Shown: positions 53,500 to 64,000, counted from the stretch's first letter. The stretch: 64,000 nucleotides of DNA from Chloroflexota bacterium (GCA_002718415.1 PBEM01000009.1:62001-126000), one strand, 5' to 3'. The notes: generated by a model from the letters alone, not told the origin. Numbers and translations: made by a program.

Positions 53500-54807
53500 A
53501 TGATAAGTCTAAAATCTTTTATAATAATTTTTTTTGTAGCTACGTTTATATTGTCTATCATTGGTGGTGCTCTAGGAAATTCTTTTGGTAGCTTCGGTGG
53601 ATTTTTGGGAGGTCCTGTTCCTTTTATTTCTGTGCCAGCAGAAAAGTTTGTAGAAATTTATGGATATAAATTGCTCAATTCTACTGTTATGTTTTGGTTT
53701 GCTGGACTTCTATTATTGTTAATAGTCTGGTTAGGAACTAAAAATATCAATCAAATTCCAAATCGTATGCAAGGTTTATTAGAGGTTATATTTGAATTTT
53801 TTGCTAATTTATGCGATACAGTTGCAGGGGGAGGATCTAAATCAGGTAGAAGATTTTTACCTCTTGTAATAATCATTTTTCTTGTTGTTCTTTTCTCAAA
53901 CTGGGTTGGTATTATTCCAGGAGTTGGTTCCATTGGACAAATAGAAACTTTAAGTGATTGGGTACATCATAAAGAACATCAAATAGAATCTGAAATTATA
54001 GAAAATTACCCAAACTTGAATCATGAAGAACATAAATACCTTATTGATTTAAAAATCTTATCTAAAGATGAAACATTTGTAATATTTGATGGCCCATGGG
54101 TTCATTTAGGAATGGGAGAAAAGGATAGAGTGCCTATAAGTGCATTGGTTAATTTTGATGCAGATCAGGTTGATATGATTTATAAAAAGATAAAATCTGA
54201 TTACAGCATTATTTCTTTGGATAGATCTTTGGTTGCAAAGGATGTGGAATTTTTGAAAAAACTTCATGAATCAGTACATCATGATATTGAAATTGGTAAA
54301 GTAATAAAAAATTTCGATCTAGTTGGTAATTCTAATTACAACAATTGGGATAAGCATGAAGGTAAAACAGCAGGCTTACTTGTACCGTTTTTTAGAGGTG
54401 CTAATACAGATTTAAATACTCCGTTGGCTATAGCTATTTTTGTAATTATTGTTGTTCAATTCTGGGGATTTAAAGCTCTTGGATTTAAGTCTTATGCAGG
54501 TAAATTTTTTGTTAATCCTATTAGTAAAGGTCCAATTAATTCATTTGTGGGGATTCTTGAATTTTTAGGAGAATTCACTAGGGTAGTTAGTTTTACTTTT
54601 AGATTATTTGGGAATATGTTTGCTGGTGAAATACTTCTCATTGCTATGGCATTTTTATTTCCTTTAATAGGTATAATCCCATTTATGGGAATGGAGTTAT
54701 TTGTTGGTGCTATTCAAGCATTTATTTTTGCAATGTTGACTCTGTTTTTTGGTGTAATGGCTGTGGCAAGTCATGAAGGTCATGATTCAGATTCAGAAGA
54801 TCATTGA
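53500..54807 (+). CDS. atpB: F-type ATP synthase subunit a with large external insertion
   Basis: The membrane stator subunit that forms the proton half-channels next to the c-ring. The conserved half-channel region is intact: the essential Arg in 'FTFRLFGNMFAGE' (about Arg368), Glu in 'GMELFVGAIQ' (about Glu399) and Gln406. The protein is 435 residues, against the usual 240-300. The excess lies between the helix ending 'NWVGIIPGVGSIG' and 'FFRGANTDLNTPLA', about residues 147-293, and is hydrophilic with ten histidines. By E. coli topology this loop faces outside. The start is ATG 53500, with GGGAG upstream. The frame is continuous, so this is not a frameshift artefact. Confidence 0.95.
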   Translation: MISLKSFIIIFFVATFILSIIGGALGNSFGSFGGFLGGPVPFISVPAEKFVEIYGYKLLNSTVMFWFAGLLLLLIVWLGTKNINQIPNRMQGLLEVIFEFFANLCDTVAGGGSKSGRRFLPLVIIIFLVVLFSNWVGIIPGVGSIGQIETLSDWVHHKEHQIESEIIENYPNLNHEEHKYLIDLKILSKDETFVIFDGPWVHLGMGEKDRVPISALVNFDADQVDMIYKKIKSDYSIISLDRSLVAKDVEFLKKLHESVHHDIEIGKVIKNFDLVGNSNYNNWDKHEGKTAGLLVPFFRGANTDLNTPLAIAIFVIIVVQFWGFKALGFKSYAGKFFVNPISKGPINSFVGILEFLGEFTRVVSFTFRLFGNMFAGEILLIAMAFLFPLIGIIPFMGMELFVGAIQAFIFAMLTLFFGVMAVASHEGHDSDSEDH

Positions 54808-54850
54808 TTTTAGGCTTGAAATTTTATTAAATCGTGTAAATATTAATTAA

Positions 54851-55123
<273 letters not shown>

Positions 55124-55175
55124 AATATATGAATTTAAAATTGTTTGATAATCAACAAATATTGAGGTTTAAGAT

Positions 55176-55676
55176 ATGGGTGCATTAGGTATCAGTATTT
55201 CACAATTACTTACACAAGTAATAAGTTTTTTGATACTTTTTTTCTTGCTTTATAAATTGGCTTATGGTCCTCTTATAAAGATGTTGGATTCTAGATCAGA
55301 TAAGATTAAGGAAAGTCTTGATGCTGCAGAGAAAGCAAAAGATTCCGTTAAAGAATCTGAAGATAGGATCGAGAAAGAACTCGCTAATGCTCGTCAGGAA
55401 GGTCAAAAGCTTATTTCTGATGCACGGGAAGCTGCTGAAAGAATTAGGAATCAAGAAATTGCTAAGGCAAAAAAAGATGCTGAAGATTTAATCAGTAAAG
55501 CTAAATCGGAAATTATTTTAGAAAAGGAAACAGCAATTGAAAATCTAAGGAAAGATTTTGCTGCCCTATCTATTATTGCAGCTGAGAAGATCATAAAAAA
55601 GAACATTAATAAAAGTGATCATGAAACCTTAATTAATGAAGTAATAAATAATGAATTGGATTCTATACAAAAATGA
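55176..55676 (+). CDS. atpF: F-type ATP synthase subunit b
   Basis: A 166-residue stator stalk protein. One N-terminal membrane helix (about 8-28) is followed by a long charged coiled coil ('DAAEKAKDSVKESEDRIEKE'-type sequence) reaching to the C-terminus, where it meets subunit delta. There is a single b gene, so a homodimer is expected rather than the b/b' pair of photosynthetic lineages. GAGG precedes the ATG. Its stop overlaps the start of atpH by 4 bases. Confidence 0.95.
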   Translation: MGALGISISQLLTQVISFLILFFLLYKLAYGPLIKMLDSRSDKIKESLDAAEKAKDSVKESEDRIEKELANARQEGQKLISDAREAAERIRNQEIAKAKKDAEDLISKAKSEIILEKETAIENLRKDFAALSIIAAEKIIKKNINKSDHETLINEVINNELDSIQK

Positions 55677-56206
55677 TTTCTCATCTAAGATATGCGAAAG
55701 CTTTATTTGAATTATCTAAAGAAAATTCTTCAATAGAAAACTGGTTGCTTCAAATGAAAGAGGCAGAGAGCGTACTATCAAATGAAGATGTGATTGAATT
55801 GTTAGATTCTCCACAAGTCCCTGAGAAAGTAAAATTTGATGGGGTTAAAACTTTATTTACTAATATTGATATTCTTATTAGAAATTTGGTGTTTTTAATG
55901 ATTAGAAATGGAGATGTAAGTAAATTTAATTTAGTTATTGATGAGTTTAATAAATTGGTTGATACTCATATGGGAATTACTAGAGTTCAGATAACTACTG
56001 TGGAGAAAATTTCAAGTCAACAAATTAATGATATAAAGCAAAAGTTACTTGATGTTTTTAATGTATCTAAAATTGAAATTTCTGAACACTTTGACGATAA
56101 TATCATTGGTGGTATTGTTATTCGTGTTGGAGATAAAGTTATAGATGCAAGTTCTAGGACAAAGATTGGTAATATGAAGGAATTTTTGATTAAAGGATCA
56201 GTATAA
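55673..56206 (+). CDS. atpH: F-type ATP synthase subunit delta
   Basis: A 177-residue OSCP/delta subunit linking the b stalk to the top of the catalytic head. The N-terminal helical bundle begins 'HLRYAKALFELSKEN'. The C-terminal domain ends with the family block 'IGGIVIRVGDKVIDASSRTKI'. The ATG overlaps the atpF stop (ATGA). The order and size are standard. 50 bases separate it from atpA. Confidence 0.95.
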   Translation: MISHLRYAKALFELSKENSSIENWLLQMKEAESVLSNEDVIELLDSPQVPEKVKFDGVKTLFTNIDILIRNLVFLMIRNGDVSKFNLVIDEFNKLVDTHMGITRVQITTVEKISSQQINDIKQKLLDVFNVSKIEISEHFDDNIIGGIVIRVGDKVIDASSRTKIGNMKEFLIKGSV

Positions 56207-56256
56207 ATTTATATTTTTATAAAAAATTAAAGTTATTAAAGGATAAGAGGTAATTT

Positions 56257-57768
56257 ATGCCTACTGCAGGACAAGATATAGCATCAGTAATAAAAAAACA
56301 GATACAGGAATTTGGTGGAGACCTGTCTATGGTTGACGTTGGAACAGTTGTAGAAGCAGCTGATGGAGTTGCCAGAATTCATGGGATGTCAGGAGTAAAA
56401 TACTCGGAAGTTTTATCTTTTCCTGGCGGTGTGTTAGGAATGGCATTGAATCTGGAAGAAAATAGTGTAGGTGCAGTTATCCTTGGAGATTATTTAAGTA
56501 TAAAAGAAGGTGATGAAGTAAAAAGTACTGGGAAAATTATTCAAGTGCCAGTAGGTGATGATATGTTAGGTCGTGTTTTAGATCCACTAGGTAGACCCAT
56601 TGATGGTAGAGGAGATTTTTCTTCATCTGAAATCTTACCTGTTGAGAAAATTGCACCTGGTGTTGTTGAAAGAAAATCTGTAGATCAACCAGTTCAGTTT
56701 GGATTGAAAATCGTAGACGCGATGGTTCCTGTTGGTAGAGGGCAAAGAGAATTAGTGATTGGAGACAGAGTTACAGGAAAAACATCTTTGTGTATTGACG
56801 CTTTGATAAATCAAAAAGATAGTGAAATTCTTGGAGTATATGTTGCGATTGGACAAAAGGCCTCAAAAGTAGCTGAGACAGTTAGTAGATTGGAAGAAAA
56901 TGGTGCTTTGGATAACACAATAGTTGTAGCAGCAAATGCGTCTGATCCTGCACCATTACAATATTTAGCTCCTTATGCAGGTTGTGCAATGGCTGAATAT
57001 TTTATGAGTAAAGGTAAAGATGTATTAATTGTTTATGATGATCTAACTAAACATGCTTGGGCTTATAGACAAATGTCTTTACTCTTAAAACGTCCACCAG
57101 GAAGAGAAGCTTATCCTGGGGATGTGTTTTATTTACATTCTAGACTACTTGAAAGAGCCGCAAGAATTGATTCTAAGTTTGGTGGAGGTTCTATTACTGC
57201 ATTACCGATTATAGAAACTCAAGCAGGAGATGTTTCTTCATATATACCTACAAATGTAATATCTATTACTGATGGTCAATTATATTTAGAACCAGATCTT
57301 TTTAATTCAGGAGTTCGTCCAGCTGTCAACTCTGGATTATCAGTTACTAGAGTTGGATCTTCAGCGCAGCTTAAAGGAATGAAGAAAGTTGCTGGTTCAT
57401 TAAAAAGTGAAATGGCTCAATTTGCTTCTTTAGCTACATTTGCTCAATTTGGTACCGAAGACTTGGATGCTGTTACCAAAAGGCAATTAGAAAGAGGAGC
57501 TAGATTAACCGAAATACTTAAACAAGATGAGAATTCTCCATTGCCTTATGAAAATCAAGTTTGCATAATATACATTGCTAATTCAGGAGGGTTTGATGAT
57601 GTGCCAGTTGAAGATGTTAGAAGGTATGAATCTGATTGGCATGATTATGTAAATGCAAATCTTCCAGATGTAATGTCAGAAATTTCCAAATCTGGAGATA
57701 TATCTGATGAAAATGAAAAAAAACTTACTGAAGCTTTCAACGCTTTCAAGTCTACTATGAAGAAATAG
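56257..57768 (+). CDS. atpA: F-type ATP synthase subunit alpha
   Basis: A 503-residue non-catalytic nucleotide-binding subunit of the F1 head. The P-loop is GDRVTGKT (169-176). '[17 protein letters not shown]' and the arginine-finger segment '[15 protein letters not shown]' are intact. The N-terminus '[13 protein letters not shown]' contacts delta. The length is usual. AAGGATAAGAGG precedes the ATG. Confidence 0.98.
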   Translation: MPTAGQDIASVIKKQIQEFGGDLSMVDVGTVVEAADGVARIHGMSGVKYSEVLSFPGGVLGMALNLEENSVGAVILGDYLSIKEGDEVKSTGKIIQVPVGDDMLGRVLDPLGRPIDGRGDFSSSEILPVEKIAPGVVERKSVDQPVQFGLKIVDAMVPVGRGQRELVIGDRVTGKTSLCIDALINQKDSEILGVYVAIGQKASKVAETVSRLEENGALDNTIVVAANASDPAPLQYLAPYAGCAMAEYFMSKGKDVLIVYDDLTKHAWAYRQMSLLLKRPPGREAYPGDVFYLHSRLLERAARIDSKFGGGSITALPIIETQAGDVSSYIPTNVISITDGQLYLEPDLFNSGVRPAVNSGLSVTRVGSSAQLKGMKKVAGSLKSEMAQFASLATFAQFGTEDLDAVTKRQLERGARLTEILKQDENSPLPYENQVCIIYIANSGGFDDVPVEDVRRYESDWHDYVNANLPDVMSEISKSGDISDENEKKLTEAFNAFKSTMKK

Positions 57769-57785
57769 TATTAGGATTAGATATT

Positions 57786-58649
57786 TTGCCAAGTACAAAA
57801 GACTTAAGAGATAGAATTAGATCAGTATCAAATACTGCCAAGGTTACTGGTGCTATGCAGTTAATTGCAGCTTCAAAAATGAACCGTGCTCAACTAACAG
57901 TACAAAGAAGTCGTTCATATTCTGAACAAATAGCTAAAGTTCTATCTATTATTTCTCAAGAGGTTACTAAATTGGAAGATATCGATTCATTGCCTCTTAT
58001 AAAGCAGAGGCCTTTAAAAAAAGTTTTATTACTACTTATAACTCCAGATAGAGGTCTAGCTGGTCCTTTAGTATCAAATTTATATAAAGAAGCTGGTGAA
58101 TTTATTTCTAATTCTACTGAACCTATTTCAATAGTTACTGTTGGTAGAAAAGGTGAAAGATTTATTGGAAGAACATCTCAAGATTTGTTAGCTTCATATA
58201 GTGTTCCTGATAGACCTAAATTAGAAGATACTAATTCTATTTCTAACTTTTTGATTAATGAATATGTAAATGAAAGATTTGATAAAGTGGTTATGATTTA
58301 TGCAAAATTTATCAATACTGCATCTCAAGTAGCAGTAACGAAGCCTATACTACCGATATCTCCACAAATAGACGATAAATCTCCAAATGGAGAGTTAATT
58401 TATGAACCTGATCCTATATCTGTTCTGAATGAACTTATACCCAGGTATGTGGAAACTCAAATCTATCAAGGGGTACTTGAAGCTATCGCAAGTGAACATT
58501 CTGCAAGAATGGTTGCCATGCAGAATGCTACAGATAATGCCAATGAGTTAATAGATGGATTGACTTTAGATTTAAACAAAGCTAGACAAGAATCAATTAC
58601 ATCCGAACTACTAGATATTGTAGGTGGGGTAGCAGCACTTGAGTCTTAA
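57786..58649 (+). CDS. atpG: F-type ATP synthase subunit gamma
   Basis: A 287-residue central rotor shaft. N-terminal 'LRDRIRSVSNTAKVTGAMQLIAASKM' and C-terminal 'SEHSARMVAMQNATDNANELI' form the coiled coil that turns inside the head. 'TPDRGLAGPL' marks the middle Rossmann-like domain. The start is TTG at 57786, 17 bases after atpA. The size is standard. Confidence 0.97.
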   Translation: MPSTKDLRDRIRSVSNTAKVTGAMQLIAASKMNRAQLTVQRSRSYSEQIAKVLSIISQEVTKLEDIDSLPLIKQRPLKKVLLLLITPDRGLAGPLVSNLYKEAGEFISNSTEPISIVTVGRKGERFIGRTSQDLLASYSVPDRPKLEDTNSISNFLINEYVNERFDKVVMIYAKFINTASQVAVTKPILPISPQIDDKSPNGELIYEPDPISVLNELIPRYVETQIYQGVLEAIASEHSARMVAMQNATDNANELIDGLTLDLNKARQESITSELLDIVGGVAALES

Positions 58650-58690
58650 TATAAAAAATACAAAAATCAAATTAAATTTATTTGGAGTAG

Positions 58691-60106
<1,416 letters not shown>

Positions 60107-60114
60107 AAATTGTT

Positions 60115-60534
60115 ATGTCACGTATAAATCTCAATATTACTACTGCGGAAGGAGAAATTTTTTCTGGGAATGTTGATTCTGTAACCCTTCCAGGAGAAAT
60201 AGGGGAGATGACAATTTTACCTTCTCATGCCCAATTGATTTCTACATTATCTTCAGGTGAAATGAAATTAGTAATAAACAAAGAAGAAGAATTTTTATCA
60301 ATTATTGGTGGTTTTATTCAGGTAAATAAAGATTCTGTAGTTATATTAGCTGATGCCGCAGAGCGTGACAGCCAAATAGATTTAGATAGAGCAGAGCAAG
60401 CCCTTAAAAGAGCAGAAGAAAGAGTTGCTAATAGTAAAACAGATATGGATTTGCAACGTGCTGTTAGCTCGTTAAGAAGAGCTAAAATTAGACTGAAGAT
60501 AGGTAAGAAGAGAAAAAACAGATCTCCCAATTAG
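60115..60534 (+). CDS. atpC: F-type ATP synthase subunit epsilon
   Basis: A 139-residue rotor-stalk subunit. The N-terminal beta sandwich (about 1-85) contains 'SVTLPGEIGEMTILPSHAQLI'. The C-terminal helical hairpin (about 88-130) is rich in Ala, Arg and Glu and can brake the enzyme. A short basic tail, 'KKRKNRSPN', ends it. It is the last gene of the atp operon and converges with the small zinc-ribbon gene. Confidence 0.95.
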   Translation: MSRINLNITTAEGEIFSGNVDSVTLPGEIGEMTILPSHAQLISTLSSGEMKLVINKEEEFLSIIGGFIQVNKDSVVILADAAERDSQIDLDRAEQALKRAEERVANSKTDMDLQRAVSSLRRAKIRLKIGKKRKNRSPN

Positions 60535-60557
60535 TCAATTTATATTATAGAAAACTT

Positions 60558-60752
60558 TTATACTGACGCTTCTGATGTTTCTGCTTCTGCTGAATCTATT
60601 TCTATACCATCAGATCCATCAAGTGCCCTTTTGGCTGACGCTTTAGAATCAACTGTATAAGAACATTGAAGACATTCTAGTTTTGCACCAAAAGAATCAA
60701 CTGTGTATTCAACATCACCTTTACATTTCGGGCAAGCTTTTATGTATATCAT
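60558..60752 (-). CDS. Small zinc-ribbon protein
   Basis: A 64-residue protein of unknown role. Two CxxC knuckles, 'CPKC' (Cys7, Cys10) and 'CLQC' (Cys27, Cys30), form a zinc ribbon over the first 35 residues. The remainder is acidic and alanine-rich, with no predicted fold. A ribosome site, AGGAT, lies at good spacing before the ATG on the minus strand. The gene is free-standing and convergent with atpC. Similar short ribbons occur as LysW-like carriers, but the Glu-rich end of LysW is not matched at its last residues. Confidence 0.75.
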   Translation of the reverse strand: MIYIKACPKCKGDVEYTVDSFGAKLECLQCSYTVDSKASAKRALDGSDGIEIDSAEAETSEASV

Positions 60753-60936
60753 TTTATAATCCTGTTACTAAGTCTCCGCCAATTAGGTCAGAGCAATATT
60801 TATTTTACATAAATCTTTGACGAATTACATTCATAGATTTTTATTTTTTTTTCCCGAAACAGATAGTACTACGAAAAAAGTAATAAGTCTACATTTATTA
60901 ATATTAAAACGTAAGAAGTTTAAAAAAATATTTCTT

Positions 60937-60965
60937 TTGAAATTATTTAAGTTACGAAAAATACT
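60937..60965 (+). promoter_or_regulatory. Candidate sigma-70 promoter of the hspR-grpE-dnaK operon
   Basis: TTGAAA (60937-60942) and AATACT (60960-60965) are separated by 17 bases. Transcription would begin near 60972, right at the left arm of the HAIR-like element. The region 60753-61049 is otherwise gene-free and AT-rich, so chance promoter-like boxes are common. The fit with the operator is the main support. Confidence 0.4.
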
Positions 60966-60970
60966 ATATA

Positions 60971-60991
60971 GTTGATATATATTGTATCAAG
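60971..60991. promoter_or_regulatory. HAIR-like HspR operator
   Basis: The dyad TTGATATATATTGTATCAA (60972-60990) has arms TTGATA and TATCAA around 7 bases. The core TTGA-N11-TCAA has exactly the arrangement of the known HspR-associated inverted repeat (CTTGAGT-N7-ACTCAAG). It lies 60-80 bases before the second hspR gene, just downstream of a promoter-like sequence. Confidence 0.6.
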
Positions 60992-61049
60992 TTAATGATA
61001 TGATATGTATTAAGTGTTTGGGGAATTTCCCAACATTATAAGTATTATC

Positions 61050-61469
61050 ATGGTAAAGAAAACTTATTTCATATCTCATCAATCTTATTTAGATACTGTA
61101 AATTCTGATGAATCTTACACCTATCTAAGAGGTGTATATGTTATTAGTGTAGCAGCTAAAATGGCTCGAATGCATCCACAAACACTTCGTAAATATGAAC
61201 GTGTTGGTGTAGTAATTCCTAATAGAACATCAGGTGATCAGAGATTATACTCAGATATGGATGTAAAAAGATTACAGATAACTAAGCAGTTAATCGATGA
61301 TTATGGTTTAAATCTAAATGGTGTTAGTTTAATTTTAAAAATATTAGATGTATTAAATGTCTGGAAAGATTTGTTGGACAAAAAAAGAAAAAATAATAAT
61401 TCAACAGATTTAGATGAGATTTATCAGAACATTAAATCCTTAATCAATAATATTTCACCTACTAAATAA
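61050..61469 (+). CDS. hspR: HspR-like MerR-family heat-shock repressor (copy 2)
   Basis: A 139-residue winged-helix regulator. The MerR-type domain (about 30-100) has 'MHPQTLRKYERVGVVIPNRT' and 'GDQRLYSDMDVKRL', closely parallel to copy 1 at 5.3 kb but clearly diverged. An extra N-terminal stretch of about 30 residues and a Lys/Asn-rich tail differ from copy 1. ATG 61050 is preferred; GTG 61014 would add 12 residues. It is first gene before grpE and dnaK, so feedback repression of this operon is expected. An HspR-type operator-like dyad lies upstream at 60971. Confidence 0.88.
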   Translation: MVKKTYFISHQSYLDTVNSDESYTYLRGVYVISVAAKMARMHPQTLRKYERVGVVIPNRTSGDQRLYSDMDVKRLQITKQLIDDYGLNLNGVSLILKILDVLNVWKDLLDKKRKNNNSTDLDEIYQNIKSLINNISPTK

Positions 61470-61486
61470 TTAAATTGAGTAAATGT

Positions 61487-62014
61487 ATGTCAAAAGAAGA
61501 TAAAATAAAATCAGATAAAGATCATAAAATAACAGATAATTCTGTTGATTTTGAAAATTTACAGAAAAATTATGAAAAACTTGAAAATATAGCTGCAAGG
61601 GCTCAAGCTGATTTAGTTAATTTTCGAAATAGAGTTCAATCTGAACAATCTCAAATCAAATTACGATCTGAACAAAGAATAGCTTTGAAATTTATTGAAA
61701 TTATAAATCAATTTGAGGTTGCGATTAATTCTGAAAATATCGATAAAAATGATCCATGGATTGAAGGTATTACCGTTATTTTTAAAAATTTCGAACAGGT
61801 TTTAAATTCTGAAGGTTATGTAAGAATCGATACTGTTGGGCACCCATTTGATCCTAGATTGCATGAAGCTATATTAAATACACCTTCTGAAAAATTTGAT
61901 ACTGGAACTATAATCAGTGAACTTATACCTGGTTATATTCATAATGATGTAGTTGTTAAACCAGCGTCTGTTGAGATTGCTACATCTAATAAAAAAAATA
62001 ATGATATTAGTTAA
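61487..62014 (+). CDS. grpE: GrpE nucleotide-exchange factor
   Basis: A 175-residue co-chaperone that releases ADP from DnaK. The long N-terminal helix (about 20-75, 'ARAQADLVNFRNRVQSEQ') leads into the four-helix region and the C-terminal beta wing. There the family block 'GHPFDPRLHEAI' and 'DVVVKPASVEIA' are readable. ATG 61487 has GAG eight bases upstream; a TTG four codons earlier is possible. It lies 17 bases after hspR and 26 before dnaK. Confidence 0.95.
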   Translation: MSKEDKIKSDKDHKITDNSVDFENLQKNYEKLENIAARAQADLVNFRNRVQSEQSQIKLRSEQRIALKFIEIINQFEVAINSENIDKNDPWIEGITVIFKNFEQVLNSEGYVRIDTVGHPFDPRLHEAILNTPSEKFDTGTIISELIPGYIHNDVVVKPASVEIATSNKKNNDIS

Positions 62015-62040
62015 TTTATAATAATAAGAGGTAAGAAATA

Positions 62041-63912
62041 ATGTCTAAAATTATTGGAATTGATTTAGGTACAACTAATTCAGCAATGGCTGTTATAAGT
62101 GCAGGAGAACCTGAGATTATCGAATCTTCTGAAGGTAGAAGAACTGTACCTTCTGTTGTGGCAATTAACCCTAAAACAGATGAAAGATTTGTTGGAGAAT
62201 TAGCAAGACGACAAGCTATAACTAATCCTAAAGATACTATTTATTCATCTAAACGTTTCATTGGGAGACGCTTTGATGATCCATCAGTTCAAAAAGATAT
62301 TAAAAGAGTTTCATTTGATTTAAAAAAATTAAAAAATGGTGATGCAGGTATAGATTTAAAAGGAGAGACAAGGCCACCTGCAGAAATTTCGGCCATGGTG
62401 TTGAGAAAATTAAAAGATGATGCTGAAAAAAAATTAGGTGAAAAAGTAGATCAAGCTGTTATTACAGTTCCCGCATATTTTAATGACAGTCAAAGAGAAG
62501 CAACTAAAGTTGCTGGACAAATTGCTGGTTTGGAAGTTTTAAGAATAATTAATGAACCTACAGCTGCATCACTTGCATATGGGCTTGACAAAAAAGGTGA
62601 TCGTACAATTGCAGTATATGATTTAGGTGGAGGAACTTTCGATATAACGATATTAACTATTGGTGATGGAGTATTTGAAGTTAAGAGCACTAATGGTGAT
62701 ACTCATTTAGGTGGTGATGATTTTGACTTAAATATAGTTGATTACTTATCTGACGAGTTCAAAAAAGAACATTTAATTGATCTTCGTGAAGATCCGGCAG
62801 CACATCAGAGACTTCGTGTTGAATCTGAGAGAGCTAAAATAGAGTTATCTTCTGTAACATCAACTGAAATAAATCTACCTTTCATAACTGCAGATTCTAC
62901 AGGCCCAAAACATTTACAAATTACTTTATCAAGAGCTAAGCTAGAGGAATTGTCTTCAGAGTTGGTTAAGCGCACTATAAAACCGACTGAAAATGCATTG
63001 AAAGATGCAGGTATTAAATCTTCAGAAATTGATGATATAGTTTTAGTTGGTGGCATGACAAGAATGCCATTGGTAATAAAACAAGTTTCTGAAACTTTTG
63101 GGAAAGAACCTAATAAATCTATTAATCCTGATGAAGTTGTAGCTATCGGAGCGTCTATACAGGCAGGGGTATTACAAGGGGATGTTAAGGACGTTCTTTT
63201 ATTAGACGTTACACCGTTGACATTAGGTATTGAAACGCTTGGCGGTGTTCGTACTGTGTTAATTGATAGAAATACTACAATACCTACATCAAAAACAGAA
63301 ACTTTTTCCACTGCAGCTGACAATCAACCAGGGGTTGAAATTCATGTTGTACAAGGTGAAAGAGAAATGGCTGCTGATAATATTTCTATAGGTAGATTTA
63401 CTTTAGATGGGATTGTACCTGCTCCTAGAGGAGTTCCTCAGATTGAGGTTACTTTTGATATAGATGCAGATGGTATTTTGAAAGTTTCTGCCAAAGATAA
63501 AGGAACTAATAAGGAGCAACATATAACTATTACTGGTAGGTCTGGTTTAGATGAAAACGAAATTGATGATTTAATTAAGGAGGCTGAAGAGCATTCTAAA
63601 GAAGATAAACAAAAGAGAGAAAAAGTAGAAATAGTTAATACTGCAGAAACTATGATATTTCAAGCAGAAAAAATTATCAAAGAAAATCCTGATCAAATTG
63701 AAGATGGGATAAAGTTGGAGATAGAAAATAATATAAAGGAATTAAATGATTTAATTTCTGATCAAAATTCTAAATCAGAATTAATTGCTGAATCAAGTAA
63801 AAATTTACAAGAATCTTTACAAAAATTAAATATTACAAATGAATCTCCACCATCTGATGATACAAATGAAGATACGGATGATACAGTTGAAGGTGAGTTT
63901 AAAGAAGTTTAA
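62041..63912 (+). CDS. dnaK: Molecular chaperone DnaK (Hsp70)
   Basis: A 623-residue Hsp70. The ATPase domain begins '[15 protein letters not shown]' and includes '[17 protein letters not shown]', '[13 protein letters not shown]' and '[14 protein letters not shown]'. The substrate-binding domain follows the linker '[15 protein letters not shown]'. The acidic C-terminus ends '...[11 protein letters not shown]', close to the EEVD-like bacterial tails. GAGGTAAG precedes the ATG. It works with GrpE just upstream and a DnaJ protein; the only one in this window is the zinc-finger-less one at 4.4 kb. Confidence 0.98.
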   Translation: MSKIIGIDLGTTNSAMAVISAGEPEIIESSEGRRTVPSVVAINPKTDERFVGELARRQAITNPKDTIYSSKRFIGRRFDDPSVQKDIKRVSFDLKKLKNGDAGIDLKGETRPPAEISAMVLRKLKDDAEKKLGEKVDQAVITVPAYFNDSQREATKVAGQIAGLEVLRIINEPTAASLAYGLDKKGDRTIAVYDLGGGTFDITILTIGDGVFEVKSTNGDTHLGGDDFDLNIVDYLSDEFKKEHLIDLREDPAAHQRLRVESERAKIELSSVTSTEINLPFITADSTGPKHLQITLSRAKLEELSSELVKRTIKPTENALKDAGIKSSEIDDIVLVGGMTRMPLVIKQVSETFGKEPNKSINPDEVVAIGASIQAGVLQGDVKDVLLLDVTPLTLGIETLGGVRTVLIDRNTTIPTSKTETFSTAADNQPGVEIHVVQGEREMAADNISIGRFTLDGIVPAPRGVPQIEVTFDIDADGILKVSAKDKGTNKEQHITITGRSGLDENEIDDLIKEAEEHSKEDKQKREKVEIVNTAETMIFQAEKIIKENPDQIEDGIKLEIENNIKELNDLISDQNSKSELIAESSKNLQESLQKLNITNESPPSDDTNEDTDDTVEGEFKEV

Positions 63913-63927
63913 TTTATAGAGGAAAGT

Positions 63928-64000
63928 ATGTTTTACAATCAAATCTTATTGAATAATAAAAAACATGTAACTGTAAGAAATGATGAAGATTTAGATAGAG
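63928..64000 (+). CDS. Start of an unidentified gene, cut by the window end
   Basis: An ATG at 63928 follows GAGGAAAG at ideal spacing, 15 bases after the dnaK stop. The frame stays open to the window end and encodes 24 residues beginning MFYNQILLNNKKHV. This is not the start of a J domain, which would normally appear within the first residues of DnaJ. Identity cannot be judged from so short a piece. Confidence 0.55.
   Translation, partial: MFYNQILLNNKKHVTVRNDEDLDR

Noticed and set aside
53500-54807. Subunit a length due to a frameshift, fusion or inserted element
   Set aside because: The frame is continuous through both flanks, codon use matches neighbours, and no terminal repeats or transposase remnants border the insert.
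54816-54844. Promoter between atpB and atpE (TTGAAA-17-AATATT)
   Set aside because: The boxes fit loosely, but in sequence this AT-rich such matches are frequent, and nothing else supports a start there.
62805-63323. 172-codon antisense frame inside dnaK
   Set aside because: dnaK is known for long antisense open frames caused by codon bias. There is no independent support here.

Overview
This is a 64 kb stretch of an AT-rich (roughly 30% GC by eye), very compact bacterial chromosome. About 63 protein genes fill nearly all of it. No tRNA, rRNA, insertion sequence, CRISPR array or phage gene was seen, and no gene-free stretch exceeds 300 bases. Several traits fit a streamlined, probably aerobic member of the Chloroflexota (Dehalococcoidia/SAR202 type): HspR-type heat-shock repressors, a nickel superoxide dismutase with its own protease, a PAC2-family protein, the MEP isoprenoid route with an archaeal-like prenyl synthase, a stand-alone SufBCDSU system, and many solitary dehydrogenases, amidohydrolases and MFS carriers. 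This placement is inferred from gene content and was not tested with a tree.

Layout. 1-4.2 kb: the 3' part of a thiamine-diphosphate enzyme, nickel SOD (sodN) divergent from its maturation peptidase, an aquaporin-type channel and a short-chain polyprenyl synthase. 4.4-8.0 kb: a stress operon, dnaJ-like / hspR / clpC. 8.1-12.4 kb: an ispDF fusion, cysS, secG and gatB. 12.5-17.8 kb: sufB-C-D-S-U for iron-sulfur assembly. 17.8-31 kb: a sugar-nucleotide epimerase, an orphan THI5-like binding protein, an rRNA methyltransferase, a 2-hydroxyacid dehydrogenase, an operon of two MFS exporters with an SDR and a repeat-bearing membrane protein, an ABM-duplication protein, an amidohydrolase, a NYN-domain protein and a TolB-like lipoprotein.

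31-40.8 kb is an accessory metabolic block: M20 peptidase, ilvD, D-threonine-aldolase-like enzyme, Nudix hydrolase, D-2-hydroxyacid dehydrogenase, PAC2 protein, beta-hydroxyacid dehydrogenase with a flavin reductase, and a DAO-type oxidase. 40.8-52.5 kb is the pyrimidine region pyrR-pyrB-pyrC-carA-carB, led by a readable PyrR attenuator, then a methyltransferase, modABC and pyrF. 52.6-60.5 kb holds a bifunctional-nuclease-domain gene and the complete F-type ATP synthase operon (atpZ-like, B, E, F, H, A, G, D, C). 60.5-64 kb has a small zinc-ribbon gene, a second hspR, grpE, dnaK and the start of an unidentified gene.

The best leads outside ordinary annotation are: a histidine-rich insertion of about 145 residues in the external loop of ATP synthase subunit a; a membrane protein with three diverged internal repeats; two HspR paralogues heading separate chaperone operons, one with a HAIR-like operator over its promoter; a 16-bp inverted repeat covering the start codon of an M20 peptidase; a perfect 9-6-9 operator palindrome between divergent redox genes; and convergent genes that share TTAA as overlapping stop codons. 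I found no clearly new multi-gene defence or biosynthetic system.
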